Source: SHZI01 sp963698405
Lineage (GTDB): Bacteria; Pseudomonadota; Gammaproteobacteria; Steroidobacterales; GCA-2729495
Direction of reading: 5' to 3'
Length of the DNA stretch: 64,000 nt
NCBI GenBank assembly: GCA_963698405.1
Contig: CAVOQT010000003.1
Span: forward strand, 1 to 64,000
The first letter of the stretch is position 1. Every line of letters starts with the position of its first letter. Positions 21,209 through 29,581 of the stretch are shown piece after piece. Below the pieces are notes generated by a model. The model saw only the letters and a list, made by a program, of their open reading frames with translations, searched no databases and had not been told where the DNA came from. The translations under genes and the position numbers were made by a program.

Positions 21209-22861
21209 ATGGCGACTGCTGAACACACACTGACGGCCCAGGTGGCTCCCACGCCGGGGTCCGCCTCACGCAGCATCGGCAGCGATGCAGCGCATCGGGT
21301 GCTGCGCTTCGTGGGGATATTCCGCGTCGTGGTGGGTATGGTGATGCTGGCGATCGCCTTCGGTTTTCGCAATCCACAGATCCTCGGCATCCGCGACACC
21401 GGACTGTTTCTGGCCAGCGCTGCCAGTTACTGCCTGTTTGCCATACTGCTGCTGGTCTGGCAGTGGCGCCGGCGGCTCATCATGCCGCGCCTCGTGCTGG
21501 TCGAACTGCTCATCGACGTGCTGGCCATCAGCCTGCTGATGCATGCCAGCGGCGGTGTGCGCAGCGGTATCGGCAGCCTGCTGGTAGTGTTCGTCGGCGC
21601 CGCAAGCCTGACGCTGCCGGGTCGCCAGGCCTTTTTTGCCTCGGCCATCGCCGCCCTTGCGGTACTCGCCGAACAGGCGCTGCGGGTCCTCGAACACGGC
21701 GCACCGAGCGGTGATTTCGTCGCTGCCGGCGTACTCGGCGCAATCATCTTCATGATCGCCTCGGCGGCCTGGCCGCTGGCCCGGCGCCTGGAAGAAACCG
21801 AGGCACTGGCCCACCAACGCGGCATTGATCTCGCCAACCTCGCCCAGCTGAACGACTACATCATCCAGAACCTGCGCGAAAGCATCGTGGTGGTCGATGC
21901 GGCCAACCGGGTGCGGCTCATCAACCAGTCAGCCGCCGAGCACACTGGTATCCGCACCCGCGAGCCGGGCCAGGATCTCGCACGTCTTGCACCACATCTG
22001 CACCGCATGCTCAGCGACTGGCGCCGGCAGGGCAATCCCTTGCTGCAACCGCCCTCGTTTCTGTCCGCCGATGGCAGCACGCGCATCAACGCCTATCTGG
22101 CACCGCTCGGCGGCGGCGAGGATGGCCCGGTGCTGATGTTTCTGGAAGACGCCGGGCTGCTCAGCCAGAAGGTCCAGCAAACCAAGCTGGCTGCACTCGG
22201 TCGGCTGTCAGCGAGCATCGCGCACGAGATCCGCAACCCGGTCGGCGCGCTGAGCCACGCCAGCCAGTTGCTCGAAGAATCGCCTCGGCTGAGCGCCGAT
22301 GACCGGCGCTTGATTGACATCATTCGCACCAACTCCAGGCGCGTCAACGAGATCATCGAGAACGTGCTGCAGCTTTCGCGGCGCGAGTCCAGCCGCCCCG
22401 AGTTGATCTATCTGGCCGGCTGGATACGCGATTTCGCCGCCGAGTTCAGCTCGACGCTGGAACTGCACGAGGGCCAGGTCAGCATCACCAGCACCGAAGA
22501 TGTAGAGGTACGCGTAGATCCCAGCCAGCTGCGGCAGATCGTCTGGAACCTGTGCGAGAACGCCATCAAGTACGGCAGCAGCAACGGCGGCATCGCGGTG
22601 GAGATTGCCTTCGGGCGGCTGTCCGGCAACCGCCGACCCTATCTGGAAATCAGCGATTGCGGCGCAGGCATCGCCGAAGAATTGCGCGAGCAGATCTTCG
22701 AACCCTTCGCGACCGGCCGCAGTGGTGGTACCGGTCTGGGCCTGTTTATTTCGCGCGAGCTTTGCGAGTGCAACCGTGCGGCTCTGGTCTATGAAGCCCG
22801 CCGTGGTGGCGGCAGCGTATTCCGGATCGTTTTTGCTGACCCGGCACGCTGGGAAGGCTGA
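21209..22861 (+). CDS. pilS: sensor histidine kinase PilS
   Basis: Membrane sensor of the PilSR two-component pair, which controls pilin expression. 550 residues: an N-terminal set of about six hydrophobic segments (residues 30-190), a PAS-like region (QNLRESIVVVDAANRVRLIN), the H-box LSASIAHEIRNPVGALSHASQ with phospho-acceptor His, the N-box LCENAIKYG, and G-boxes DCGAGIAEE and GTGLGLFISREL. It is followed after 21 bases by pilR. In Pseudomonas PilS senses pilin levels in the inner membrane. Confidence 0.94.
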   Translation: MATAEHTLTAQVAPTPGSASRSIGSDAAHRVLRFVGIFRVVVGMVMLAIAFGFRNPQILGIRDTGLFLASAASYCLFAILLLVWQWRRRLIMPRLVLVELLIDVLAISLLMHASGGVRSGIGSLLVVFVGAASLTLPGRQAFFASAIAALAVLAEQALRVLEHGAPSGDFVAAGVLGAIIFMIASAAWPLARRLEETEALAHQRGIDLANLAQLNDYIIQNLRESIVVVDAANRVRLINQSAAEHTGIRTREPGQDLARLAPHLHRMLSDWRRQGNPLLQPPSFLSADGSTRINAYLAPLGGGEDGPVLMFLEDAGLLSQKVQQTKLAALGRLSASIAHEIRNPVGALSHASQLLEESPRLSADDRRLIDIIRTNSRRVNEIIENVLQLSRRESSRPELIYLAGWIRDFAAEFSSTLELHEGQVSITSTEDVEVRVDPSQLRQIVWNLCENAIKYGSSNGGIAVEIAFGRLSGNRRPYLEISDCGAGIAEELREQIFEPFATGRSGGTGLGLFISRELCECNRAALVYEARRGGGSVFRIVFADPARWEG

Positions 22862-22882
22862 TGCAGCGGAGACCTTAGAAAC

Positions 22883-24244
22883 GTGGCAACACCAATCGCC
22901 CTGGTCGTCGATGACGAGCCCGATATCCGGGAACTGCTCGGCATCACCCTGGAACGCATGGACATCCGTGTCTGTGCCTGTGCCGACGTCGCCGCTGCGA
23001 AGGAACAACTGACACGGAATGAATTCCAGCTCTGCCTGACCGACATGCGCCTGCCGGATGGCGACGGCATTGACCTGATCGAGTGGATGCAGCTGCGCGG
23101 CATCGGCACACCGGTGGCGGTGATCACCGCGCACGGCAATGTCGAAACCGCCGTGCGAGCGCTGAAGGCCGGCGCCTTTGATTTCATCTCCAAGCCGGTG
23201 GATATCAAAGTACTGCGCAAGCTGGTCGGCAGCGCGCTGAAACTGCCGCACAACGGAAGCTCCGGCGGCAAGGCCCAGTTGCTCGGCAACTCGACCGTCA
23301 TCGAACAGCTGCGCGCCACCATCGCCAAGGTCGCACGCAGCCAGGCACCGGTGCACATCACCGGTGAGTCCGGCACCGGCAAGGAACTGGTGGCACGCAT
23401 GATCCACGAGCAGGGCTCGCGGGCCGAGGCGCCCTTCGTGCCGGTCAACTGCGGTGCGATTCCCGGCGAACTGATGGAGAGCGAGTTTTTTGGTCATCGC
23501 AAGGGTTCGTTTACCGGCGCGGTCAGCGACAAGGAAGGCCTGTTCCAGTCCGCCGAAGGCGGCACGCTGTTCATGGACGAGATCGCCGACCTGCCGCTGC
23601 CCATGCAGGTGAAACTGTTGCGGGTGATCCAGGAAAAATCGCTGCGGCCAGTCGGCCAGACCGCCGAAGTACCGGTCGACGTGCGCATCCTGTCAGCCAC
23701 CCACAAGGATCTGCGCGCACTGGTGGCGAGTGGCCACTTCCGTGAAGACCTTTACTACCGCATCAACGTCATCGAACTGCGCGTGCCGCCGCTGCGTGAT
23801 CGCGGCGAGGACACCCTGCTGCTCACCGGTCACATCCTCGCGCGCCTGGCCGCCAACATGGGTCTGCCACCGCCGGAACTGAGCACCGCTGCGCGTAGCA
23901 AACTCGCCACCTACCACTTCCCCGGCAATGTGCGCGAACTGGAAAACATCCTCGAACGAGCCATCGCCATGAGCGGCGACGAGATCGCCGCCGCCGACAT
24001 CCACATCCACGAGGCAGGAGCGGCGGTAGGAGCGGCTTCAGCCGCGATCCCCGCCGGAATCGCGGCTGAAGCCGCTCCTACCGCCGCTCCTGCCCACCTC
24101 GGCGACCGCCTGGAACTGCTGGAACGCGAGACCATCGTGAAAGCGCTGGAAGAAAACCGCTACAACAAGACCGCCACGGCAAAGAAACTCGGCCTGACGC
24201 TGCGCGCTCTGCGCTATCGCATGCAGAAACTCGGCATCGATTGA
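22883..24244 (+). CDS. pilR: sigma-54 response regulator PilR, with an in-frame palindromic repeat insertion
   Basis: 453 residues. Receiver domain (VVDDEPDIRELL, phospho-Asp in CLTDMRLPDGDG), AAA+ domain with GESGTGKELVARMIH, the sigma-54 loop GSFTGA (a GAFTGA variant usual in PilR) and GGTLFMDEIADLPL, then a Fis-type HTH (KTATAKKLGLTLRALRYRMQ). Between the AAA+ and HTH domains, residues about 378-404, a complete class A palindromic repeat is read in frame as VGAASAAI...IAAEAAPT, making an Ala-rich linker. The frame is preserved on both sides. It activates pilA from the sigma-54 promoter downstream. Confidence 0.95.
   Translation: MATPIALVVDDEPDIRELLGITLERMDIRVCACADVAAAKEQLTRNEFQLCLTDMRLPDGDGIDLIEWMQLRGIGTPVAVITAHGNVETAVRALKAGAFDFISKPVDIKVLRKLVGSALKLPHNGSSGGKAQLLGNSTVIEQLRATIAKVARSQAPVHITGESGTGKELVARMIHEQGSRAEAPFVPVNCGAIPGELMESEFFGHRKGSFTGAVSDKEGLFQSAEGGTLFMDEIADLPLPMQVKLLRVIQEKSLRPVGQTAEVPVDVRILSATHKDLRALVASGHFREDLYYRINVIELRVPPLRDRGEDTLLLTGHILARLAANMGLPPPELSTAARSKLATYHFPGNVRELENILERAIAMSGDEIAAADIHIHEAGAAVGAASAAIPAGIAAEAAPTAAPAHLGDRLELLERETIVKALEENRYNKTATAKKLGLTLRALRYRMQKLGID
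24015..24092. repeat. palindromic repeat inside pilR, 34-base perfect arms
   Basis: Arms 24015-24048 and 24059-24092 are perfect reverse complements with a 10-base loop. The central 23 bases of each arm are the class A repeat; the pairing is extended by CAGGAGCGGCG on the outside. It lies wholly inside the pilR coding sequence without breaking the frame. In mRNA it would form one of the strongest hairpins of the window within a translated region. Confidence 0.95.
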
Positions 24245-24252
24245 AACCGGCG

Positions 24253-24272
24253 GTAGGAGCGGCTGCTCCTAC
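24253..24272. repeat. collapsed palindromic repeat
   Basis: GTAGGAGCGGCTGCTCCTAC, a remnant in which the central part of a class A pair is deleted so the outer ends pair across four bases. It begins nine bases after the pilR TGA, in the pilR-pilA gap. Confidence 0.8.
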
Positions 24273-24284
24273 GGAGGCCCGGTT

Positions 24285-24302
24285 CTGACGCAAAAATGTC
24301 AG
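24285..24302 (+). promoter_or_regulatory. possible PilR binding site upstream of pilA
   Basis: An inverted repeat CTGAC-N8-GTCAG (24285-24302), with a TGTC half-site and a further GTGAC just after it, about 130-150 bases ahead of the sigma-54 promoter. That is a usual distance for enhancer binding by a sigma-54 activator, and Pseudomonas PilR sites contain TGTC motifs. This is inference from position and partial motif. Confidence 0.45.
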
Positions 24303-24432
24303 AAAGTGACGCTGGACGTCCAGTCAACAGCTTGGGCACATCAGGCTTATGTTGTACCGCGATCGCAGCAGAAATGCCCGCAAGGAAATTTTCCCTGCTG
24401 CATCATGACCTTGAGTGCAGCCCACCGGAATC

Positions 24433-24448
24433 TGGCACAGATCCTGCA
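24433..24448 (+). promoter_or_regulatory. sigma-54 promoter of pilA
   Basis: TGGCAC-AGATC-CTGCA: the -24 GG (24434-24435) and -12 GC (24446-24447) are separated by exactly ten bases, matching the RpoN consensus TGGCAC-N5-TTGCW. It lies 63 bases ahead of the pilA ATG and directly downstream of its activator gene pilR. Confidence 0.9.
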
Positions 24449-24510
24449 ACGTACTGGCCTGCAGGCCCCGGCCGCAGATTCCAGTTCAACACCATCAGGA
24501 GAGTTCAATC

Positions 24511-25014
24511 ATGAAGAAAATCCAACAGGGCTTCACGCTCATCGAATTGATGATCGTGGTTGCCATCATCGGCATCCTGGCCGCCATCGCGATCCCGGCG
24601 TATCAGGACTACACGATTCGTTCACAGGTGTCTGAAGGCCTGACACTGGCTGCCCAGGCCAAGGCCGCCGTCTCGGAGTCCTACTCCAATACGGGCGTAG
24701 CACCAGCCGACCGGACCGCAGCGGGCATGAGCCCCAATGCCGCGGATACGGCCGGTAACTACGTGTCGGGCCTTGCAGTCGAGGACGGCGTGATCACGGT
24801 CACCTACAGCAGCGCCACCCCACAGCGTGGGCATGACAACATCAATGGCTCCACACTGACCCTCGTGCCATATGTGAGTGCGGATGGCAGCATCGCCTGG
24901 AAGTGTCGCGCAGAGGACTCAACTGCCACCCCAGGCGGCTCGGTCATGAACGGCGGCACTGACGTAGTCGGTACGCTAACTGCGAAGTATGCCCCGGCGG
25001 AGTGCCGCGCCTGA
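24511..25014 (+). CDS. pilA: type IV major pilin PilA
   Basis: Pilus fibre subunit. The start is ATG 24511, with AGGAGAG eight bases upstream. The prepilin leader MKKIQQG is cleaved by PilD before Phe; mature residues FTLIELMIVVAIIGILAAIAIPAY contain Glu5 (quoted as consecutive class features, hydrophobic helix residues 8-30). 167 residues in total. The C-terminal part has two Cys, in WKCRAED and PAECRA, that should form the D-region disulfide loop. It is expressed from the sigma-54 promoter and ends in a strong terminator, so it is probably monocistronic. Confidence 0.95.
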   Translation: MKKIQQGFTLIELMIVVAIIGILAAIAIPAYQDYTIRSQVSEGLTLAAQAKAAVSESYSNTGVAPADRTAAGMSPNAADTAGNYVSGLAVEDGVITVTYSSATPQRGHDNINGSTLTLVPYVSADGSIAWKCRAEDSTATPGGSVMNGGTDVVGTLTAKYAPAECRA

Positions 25015-25072
25015 TGCAAGAGCCGGGATTCCTGGCCCATCGCCAAGAAATCCCATTGGCTGTCAGCTGAGG

Positions 25073-25102
25073 AAGGGGGGGCTTTTCGCCCCCCCTTTTT
25101 TT
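25073..25102 (+). terminator. intrinsic terminator after pilA
   Basis: Seven G (25075-25081) pair with seven C (25089-25095), with an inner C-G pair and a TTTTC loop, followed by seven T. It lies 59 bases past the pilA stop and is the clearest intrinsic terminator in the window. Confidence 0.93.
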
Positions 25103-25138
25103 GACTGGAATCACCCCCGATCCTGCCGAGAAGAACAC

Positions 25139-27256
25139 ATGAGCCGCATGCGCATGAACCAGAAATCCGATGGCCTGCTCATGGCCTTGGCGCTCAGCCT
25201 GGCCTTTATGGTGGCTTCTTATCTGCGGGTGATCGGCGATGCAGGCTCGGCCGCCCTGGGCGGTACCGTACTCAACACCATCATGGCGCAGCCCATCTGG
25301 GGCACCCGGCTCGGCAATGAACTGGCCAAGTTCGCCGGGGCCGTGGTTCTGCTGCATACGCTGCTTGCTATCGCCTGCTGGGGCCTGGCGCGGGTGACGC
25401 TGAAAGCCTGGCCGGGCTCTGGCAGTTCACAGCGTGCACTGACGGTCCTCTGGTTCGCCCTGCTGACCACCTGGATCCTTGCTGCCAATGCCTACCAGTT
25501 CCCGGGAACCTCGCTGGGTGGCTTTTACCATCAAATCACCAGGATCGAGGTCGGTAGTATTCCCGCCTTCCACCTGCTGACGGTCGCGCTCATGGCTGCA
25601 GTCAGCATAACCCTCGCCTTGGCGGCAGCCCGCTGCTATGGCTCCTTCGTGCGCTCGCAGCACGCCTGGATAGGGGTCGCGCTGCTATCGGCAAGCGTCG
25701 CGGTCCCGGCAATCACTACAGTCGGCAACGGCGGCAAGGCTTTCGACCGCCCGCATGTCATCCTGGTCGGCATCGACTCCCTGCGCGCAGACTTCGTGCA
25801 GAACGAGCTGGATCACTGGACACCGTCGATCGACGAGTTCCTGACCGATTCAGTTTACTTCGCCAACGCCTACACGCCACTCGCAAGAACCTTCCCCGCC
25901 TGGATCTCGATCATTTCCGGACGGCATCCGCACACGACCGGCGCATTCGTCAACCTGCTGCCGCGCGAACAGATCAATGAAGGCACAACAATGCCAGCAC
26001 GTCTGGCCTCCAGCGGCTACCAGACGGCTTATGCCATCGACGAGGTCCGCTTTTCAAACCTGGACGAATCCTACGGCTTCGACCGGACGCTGACCCCACC
26101 GATGGGCGCAGCGGATTTCCTGCTCGGTTTCTTTGCAGATACGCCGCTGTCCAACATCACCGTCAATACCGGGCTGGGCAAGATCCTGCTGCCCTACGCC
26201 TATGCAAACCGTGCGGCAAGCAATACCTACAATCCGGACACATTCATTGACCGCATCGAGTCCGGCATAGATTTCAACCGGCCAACACTGCTCGCGGTGC
26301 ACATGACCCTGGCGCACTGGCCCTTCACCTGGGCCGACAGCACAGAGCCGGAGAGCGAGGGCGTGAGCGCCCAGCGCGACCCCGCTGAGATCGCCCGCAG
26401 CCGGTACGAGACGGCAATACGGCGGGTGGACCAGCAGTTCGGGCGTCTGATGGCGGTGCTCAAGGCCAAGGGTGCACTTGAGAACGCGATAGTCGTCGTG
26501 CTCTCGGATCACGGCGAGTCGCTGGGCGAGCCCTCCCCCATGGCCGCGGCGGATGGCGAGCCCGATCCCGTCATGCGCACCGCAGCGGTATTCGGGCACG
26601 GGACCCACGTCCTCTCGGCTGATCAATATCATGTCGTGCTCGGAGTGAGGGCATTCGGTAACAGCTTGATACCGGCAGAACAAAAAACGGTGCTGACATT
26701 CCCGGTGTCGCTCGAGGACATTACGCCGACGATCCTGGACGCGCTCGACCTCGACCAGGGCATATCCTTTGACGGCCGTAGCCTGCTGCCGTACATGGGC
26801 AAGGGCGGCGATTCCCTGGCCGGTATCCAGGACCGGATCAGGTTCCTCGAAACCGAGTTCAATCCGCCCGGCATATCGACTGAAACGATGCCTTCAGCCA
26901 GCGCGCTGGCGGCAGCAGCCGGAAAATACCGGATAGATCCGGTGAGCGGCCGCATGCTGGTACGCACCGCCTTCCTCGACGAGATCCTCGAACAGCGCCA
27001 GTATGCCGTGGAGCGAGGCGGTGACATGCTGGTCACGTTCCCGGCCACGGGTAATCGCCGCCAGCAATACCTGCTCCACTACAACGCCCGGACTGGTATC
27101 CCGGTGTGGCTGGACAAACCACCGACGGCCGCCAGCAATCCCGAGCTTTACCCCTTGTGGGAAGCACTGGCGCAGCGATTCACTGCCGTTCGTGAGCGCC
27201 CCGTCATTCCGTCACCCGCTCTGGCCCCGGCAAGCGTGGTGGCGTCGAGCCGATGA
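25139..27256 (+). CDS. integral membrane sulfatase/alkaline phosphatase-superfamily enzyme, pilus locus
   Basis: 705 residues. The N-terminal 190 residues contain about five transmembrane segments (near 12-30, 63-84, 100-120, 140-162, 172-190). A periplasmic sulfatase-fold domain follows: HVILVGIDSLRADF (metal Asp213), LARTFPAWISIISGRHPHTTG (position of the nucleophile is Thr251) and VVVLSDHGESLGE (Asp457, His458). Sulfatases carry a formylglycine-forming Cys at this site; Thr is found in phospho-form transferases such as LtaS, EptA and neisserial PptA. Its place directly after pilA suggests modification of pilin or a surface glycan with a phospho-group, but this is inference. ATG 25139 is the first codon of the homologous part. 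Confidence 0.82.
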   Translation: MSRMRMNQKSDGLLMALALSLAFMVASYLRVIGDAGSAALGGTVLNTIMAQPIWGTRLGNELAKFAGAVVLLHTLLAIACWGLARVTLKAWPGSGSSQRALTVLWFALLTTWILAANAYQFPGTSLGGFYHQITRIEVGSIPAFHLLTVALMAAVSITLALAAARCYGSFVRSQHAWIGVALLSASVAVPAITTVGNGGKAFDRPHVILVGIDSLRADFVQNELDHWTPSIDEFLTDSVYFANAYTPLARTFPAWISIISGRHPHTTGAFVNLLPREQINEGTTMPARLASSGYQTAYAIDEVRFSNLDESYGFDRTLTPPMGAADFLLGFFADTPLSNITVNTGLGKILLPYAYANRAASNTYNPDTFIDRIESGIDFNRPTLLAVHMTLAHWPFTWADSTEPESEGVSAQRDPAEIARSRYETAIRRVDQQFGRLMAVLKAKGALENAIVVVLSDHGESLGEPSPMAAADGEPDPVMRTAAVFGHGTHVLSADQYHVVLGVRAFGNSLIPAEQKTVLTFPVSLEDITPTILDALDLDQGISFDGRSLLPYMGKGGDSLAGIQDRIRFLETEFNPPGISTETMPSASALAAAAGKYRIDPVSGRMLVRTAFLDEILEQRQYAVERGGDMLVTFPATGNRRQQYLLHYNARTGIPVWLDKPPTAASNPELYPLWEALAQRFTAVRERPVIPSPALAPASVVASSR

Positions 27257-27299
27257 TGCGGCCCGGGAGCACGCACTCCCAATCCGGCTTCTTGCATTA

Positions 27300-27377
27300 G
27301 AAAGGGAGCCGCACGGTGGCAGGCAGGCAGAAGAGCTGCCTGATGCCGACTTGGGCGGCTTCCTTTACAAAAGGTAA
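27300..27377 (+). pseudogene. vestige of a RelE/HigB-type (COG4737-like) toxin
   Basis: Immediately upstream of the HTH gene, one frame reads GGRQAEELPDADLGGFLYKR and stops at 27377, two bases before the antitoxin ATG. DADLGGG-x-x-KKR is a signature of the toxins normally paired with NadS-like antitoxins. No start and no remaining domain are visible, and a stop follows where the conserved basic segment should continue. I read it as a leftover of a deleted toxin gene. Confidence 0.45.
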
Positions 27378-27379
27378 CG

Positions 27380-27607
27380 ATGCGCGAGTTCGATGCGATC
27401 TGTCCGCCGCCAGTGCGGGAGTTCAGCGCCGCGGACATCAAACACCTGCGCGAAGAGCTGAAGTTCAGCCAGCCGGTGTTCGCACTGCATCTGCACACCA
27501 CCGCTTCGACGGTGCGCAAGTGGGAGCAAGGCGATACCCACCCCGCCGGACCGGCGCTCAAACTGCTGAATATCATCGCCGACAAGGGCTTGCAGGCCAT
27601 CATCTGA
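27380..27607 (+). CDS. XRE-type antitoxin, NadS-like, without an intact toxin
   Basis: 75 residues: PVREFSAADIKHLREELKFSQPVFALHLHTTASTVRKWEQGDTHPAGPALKLLNIIADKGL. This is a helix-turn-helix of the NadS/HigA type (SQPVFA...STVRKWEQG). Partners are normally RelE-like toxins encoded just upstream; only a short fragment remains here. It lies between the sulfatase-family gene and pilB, on the same strand, and could have been retained as a local regulator. Confidence 0.8.
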   Translation: MREFDAICPPPVREFSAADIKHLREELKFSQPVFALHLHTTASTVRKWEQGDTHPAGPALKLLNIIADKGLQAII

Positions 27608-27748
27608 TGGCCTGCACTGGTGGTTGCCAAGCTGGCCAAATCCCGACTATTTCGTCACATTGCGCTACTGATTCAGTTGCACCCGGCGCCGATCCTTAGT
27701 AACACTACGCACTTACCGTAATCCTTCTCCGGACGCCCAAGGACCCCG

Positions 27749-29473
27749 ATGGCCGTATCCGCCACCAATGCGCCGCTCAGCGGCCTCTCCCGACGACTGG
27801 TCCAGGACGGGCTGATCGCGGAAGACGCGGTAATTCACGCCATCAAGGGCGCGGAAGCCCAGCACATCGGCCTGGTGGCCTACCTCGTAGACCGCCAACT
27901 GGTAGCGGCCGCCAAGATCGCAGTCGCCGCCTCCTCCGAGTTCGGCGTACCGCTGCTCGATCTCGATGCCGTCGATCTGGACATGGAGGCTGTCAAGTCG
28001 GTAGATCAACGACTGCTGGCCAAGCACCGGGTCCTGCCGCTGCTGCTGCGTGGCAAACGGCTGTTCCTCGGCGTATCTGACCCCACCAGCCTGGCGGCCA
28101 TCGATGAGATCAAGTTCCAGTCCGGCGTGCGCGTCGATCCGATCATCGTCGAGCAGGACAAACTCGACGCAATGGTCGGCAAGGCCCTCGAAGCTGTCGA
28201 CACCTCGATGTCCAGCTTCGACGAGGACGATTTCGACCTCGAGAGCCTGCAGGTCAGCAGCGACGACGATGTGGTTGGTGAGGACGTCGCGCGCGACGAC
28301 ATCGAAGACGCGCCGGTGGTGCGCTTCGTCAACAAGATCATGCTCGATGCGATCAAGCGCGGTGCCTCGGATATCCATTTCGAGCCCTACGAGAAAAACT
28401 ACCGCGTGCGCACCCGTCTCGACGGCGTACTGAAGCAGGTCGCTTCGCCGCCGCTAGCGCTGTCCAACAAGGTCACCGCACGCCTCAAGGTGATGTCGCG
28501 GCTGGATATCGCCGAACGCCGCGTGCCACAGGACGGACGCATCAAGCTGCGACTGTCGAAGAACCGCGCCATCGATTTTCGCGTCAACACCTGCCCGACA
28601 CTGTTCGGCGAGAAGGTCGTGTTGCGTATTCTCGACCCGACCGCCGCCAAGCTCGGCATCGAGGTGCTCGGTTACGAAGACTTCCAGCGCAAGCTCTATC
28701 TGGACGCACTGGCCAAGCCCTACGGCATGATCCTGGTGACGGGCCCGACCGGCAGCGGCAAGACCGTGTCGCTGTATACCGGCATCAACATCCTGAACAC
28801 TGAAGACCGCAACATCTCGACCTGCGAAGACCCGGTCGAAATCAACGTACCCGGCATCAACCAGGTAAACGTCAATCCCAAGGTGGGACTGACCTTCGCG
28901 GCCGCTCTCAAGGCTTTCCTGCGCCAGGATCCGGACGTGATCATGGTCGGCGAAATCCGCGACCTCGAAACGGCGGAGACCGCCATCAAGGCCGCCCAGA
29001 CCGGGCATCTGGTGCTCTCGACCCTGCACACCAACGATGCGCCGCGTACGCTGACGCGCATGGTGGACATGGGCGTGAAGCCCTATGCCATCGCCACCTC
29101 GGTACATCTGATCATCGCCCAGCGTCTGGCGCGCCGCCTGTGCGAGCAATGCAAGGAGCTGCGCGATATTCCCGATGATGCACTGCTGAAGGAAGGCTTT
29201 ACCCAGGAGGATATCCGCAGCGGGCTGCGGGTCTTCAGCCCGATCGGTTGCAAGCAGTGCAACGATGGTTACAAGGGTCGCGTCGGCATCTACCAGGTGA
29301 TGCCGGTGACTGAAACCATCGGACGGATCATCCTCGAGGGCGGTAACGCCGTGCAGATCGCCGAGCAGGCCGAGCGCGAGGGAGTCTGGTCGCTGCGTCG
29401 GTCTGCACTGCAGAAAGTCAAGGACGGGCTTACAAGTCTTGAGGAAATCAATAGGGTTACAATCGAGTCTTGA
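27749..29473 (+). CDS. pilB: type IV pilus assembly ATPase PilB
   Basis: Extension motor of the pilus. 574 residues: N-terminal MshEN-like domain, then the GspE core with Walker A GPTGSGKTVSLYTG, Asp box, Walker B DPDVIMVGEIRDLETAETA and the His box GHLVLSTLHTND. The C-terminal zinc tetracysteine is present (CEQCKEL and GCKQCNDGY). The gene starts at ATG 27749, after a gap of about 140 bases from the antitoxin gene with no obvious promoter. Confidence 0.96.
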   Translation: MAVSATNAPLSGLSRRLVQDGLIAEDAVIHAIKGAEAQHIGLVAYLVDRQLVAAAKIAVAASSEFGVPLLDLDAVDLDMEAVKSVDQRLLAKHRVLPLLLRGKRLFLGVSDPTSLAAIDEIKFQSGVRVDPIIVEQDKLDAMVGKALEAVDTSMSSFDEDDFDLESLQVSSDDDVVGEDVARDDIEDAPVVRFVNKIMLDAIKRGASDIHFEPYEKNYRVRTRLDGVLKQVASPPLALSNKVTARLKVMSRLDIAERRVPQDGRIKLRLSKNRAIDFRVNTCPTLFGEKVVLRILDPTAAKLGIEVLGYEDFQRKLYLDALAKPYGMILVTGPTGSGKTVSLYTGINILNTEDRNISTCEDPVEINVPGINQVNVNPKVGLTFAAALKAFLRQDPDVIMVGEIRDLETAETAIKAAQTGHLVLSTLHTNDAPRTLTRMVDMGVKPYAIATSVHLIIAQRLARRLCEQCKELRDIPDDALLKEGFTQEDIRSGLRVFSPIGCKQCNDGYKGRVGIYQVMPVTETIGRIILEGGNAVQIAEQAEREGVWSLRRSALQKVKDGLTSLEEINRVTIES

Positions 29474-29486
29474 TGCAGGAGCGCTC

Positions 29487-29549
29487 GTAGGAGCGCCTTC
29501 AGGCGCGATTGGGTTGAGGCTTGGGGATCGCGGCTGAAGCCGCTCCTAC
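29487..29549. repeat. palindromic repeat, class B forward arm with class A reverse arm
   Basis: Forward class B arm 29487-29509 and reverse class A arm 29527-29549. The two arms differ at two bases in a compensatory way, so each arm can still fold on itself. Located 14 bases after the pilB stop and before pilC, within the pil operon. Confidence 0.88.
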
Positions 29550-29581
29550 GGGCGTGTCTCTGAATGTGAGGGATTGGGGTT

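Noticed and set aside
24015..24092. Mini-transposon or insertion sequence in pilR
   Set aside because: No transposase and no target duplication are visible; it matches the dispersed palindromic repeat family of the window.
24296..24514. Small reading in the pilR-pilA gap
   Set aside because: It overlaps the sigma-54 promoter and enhancer region and resembles no known protein.
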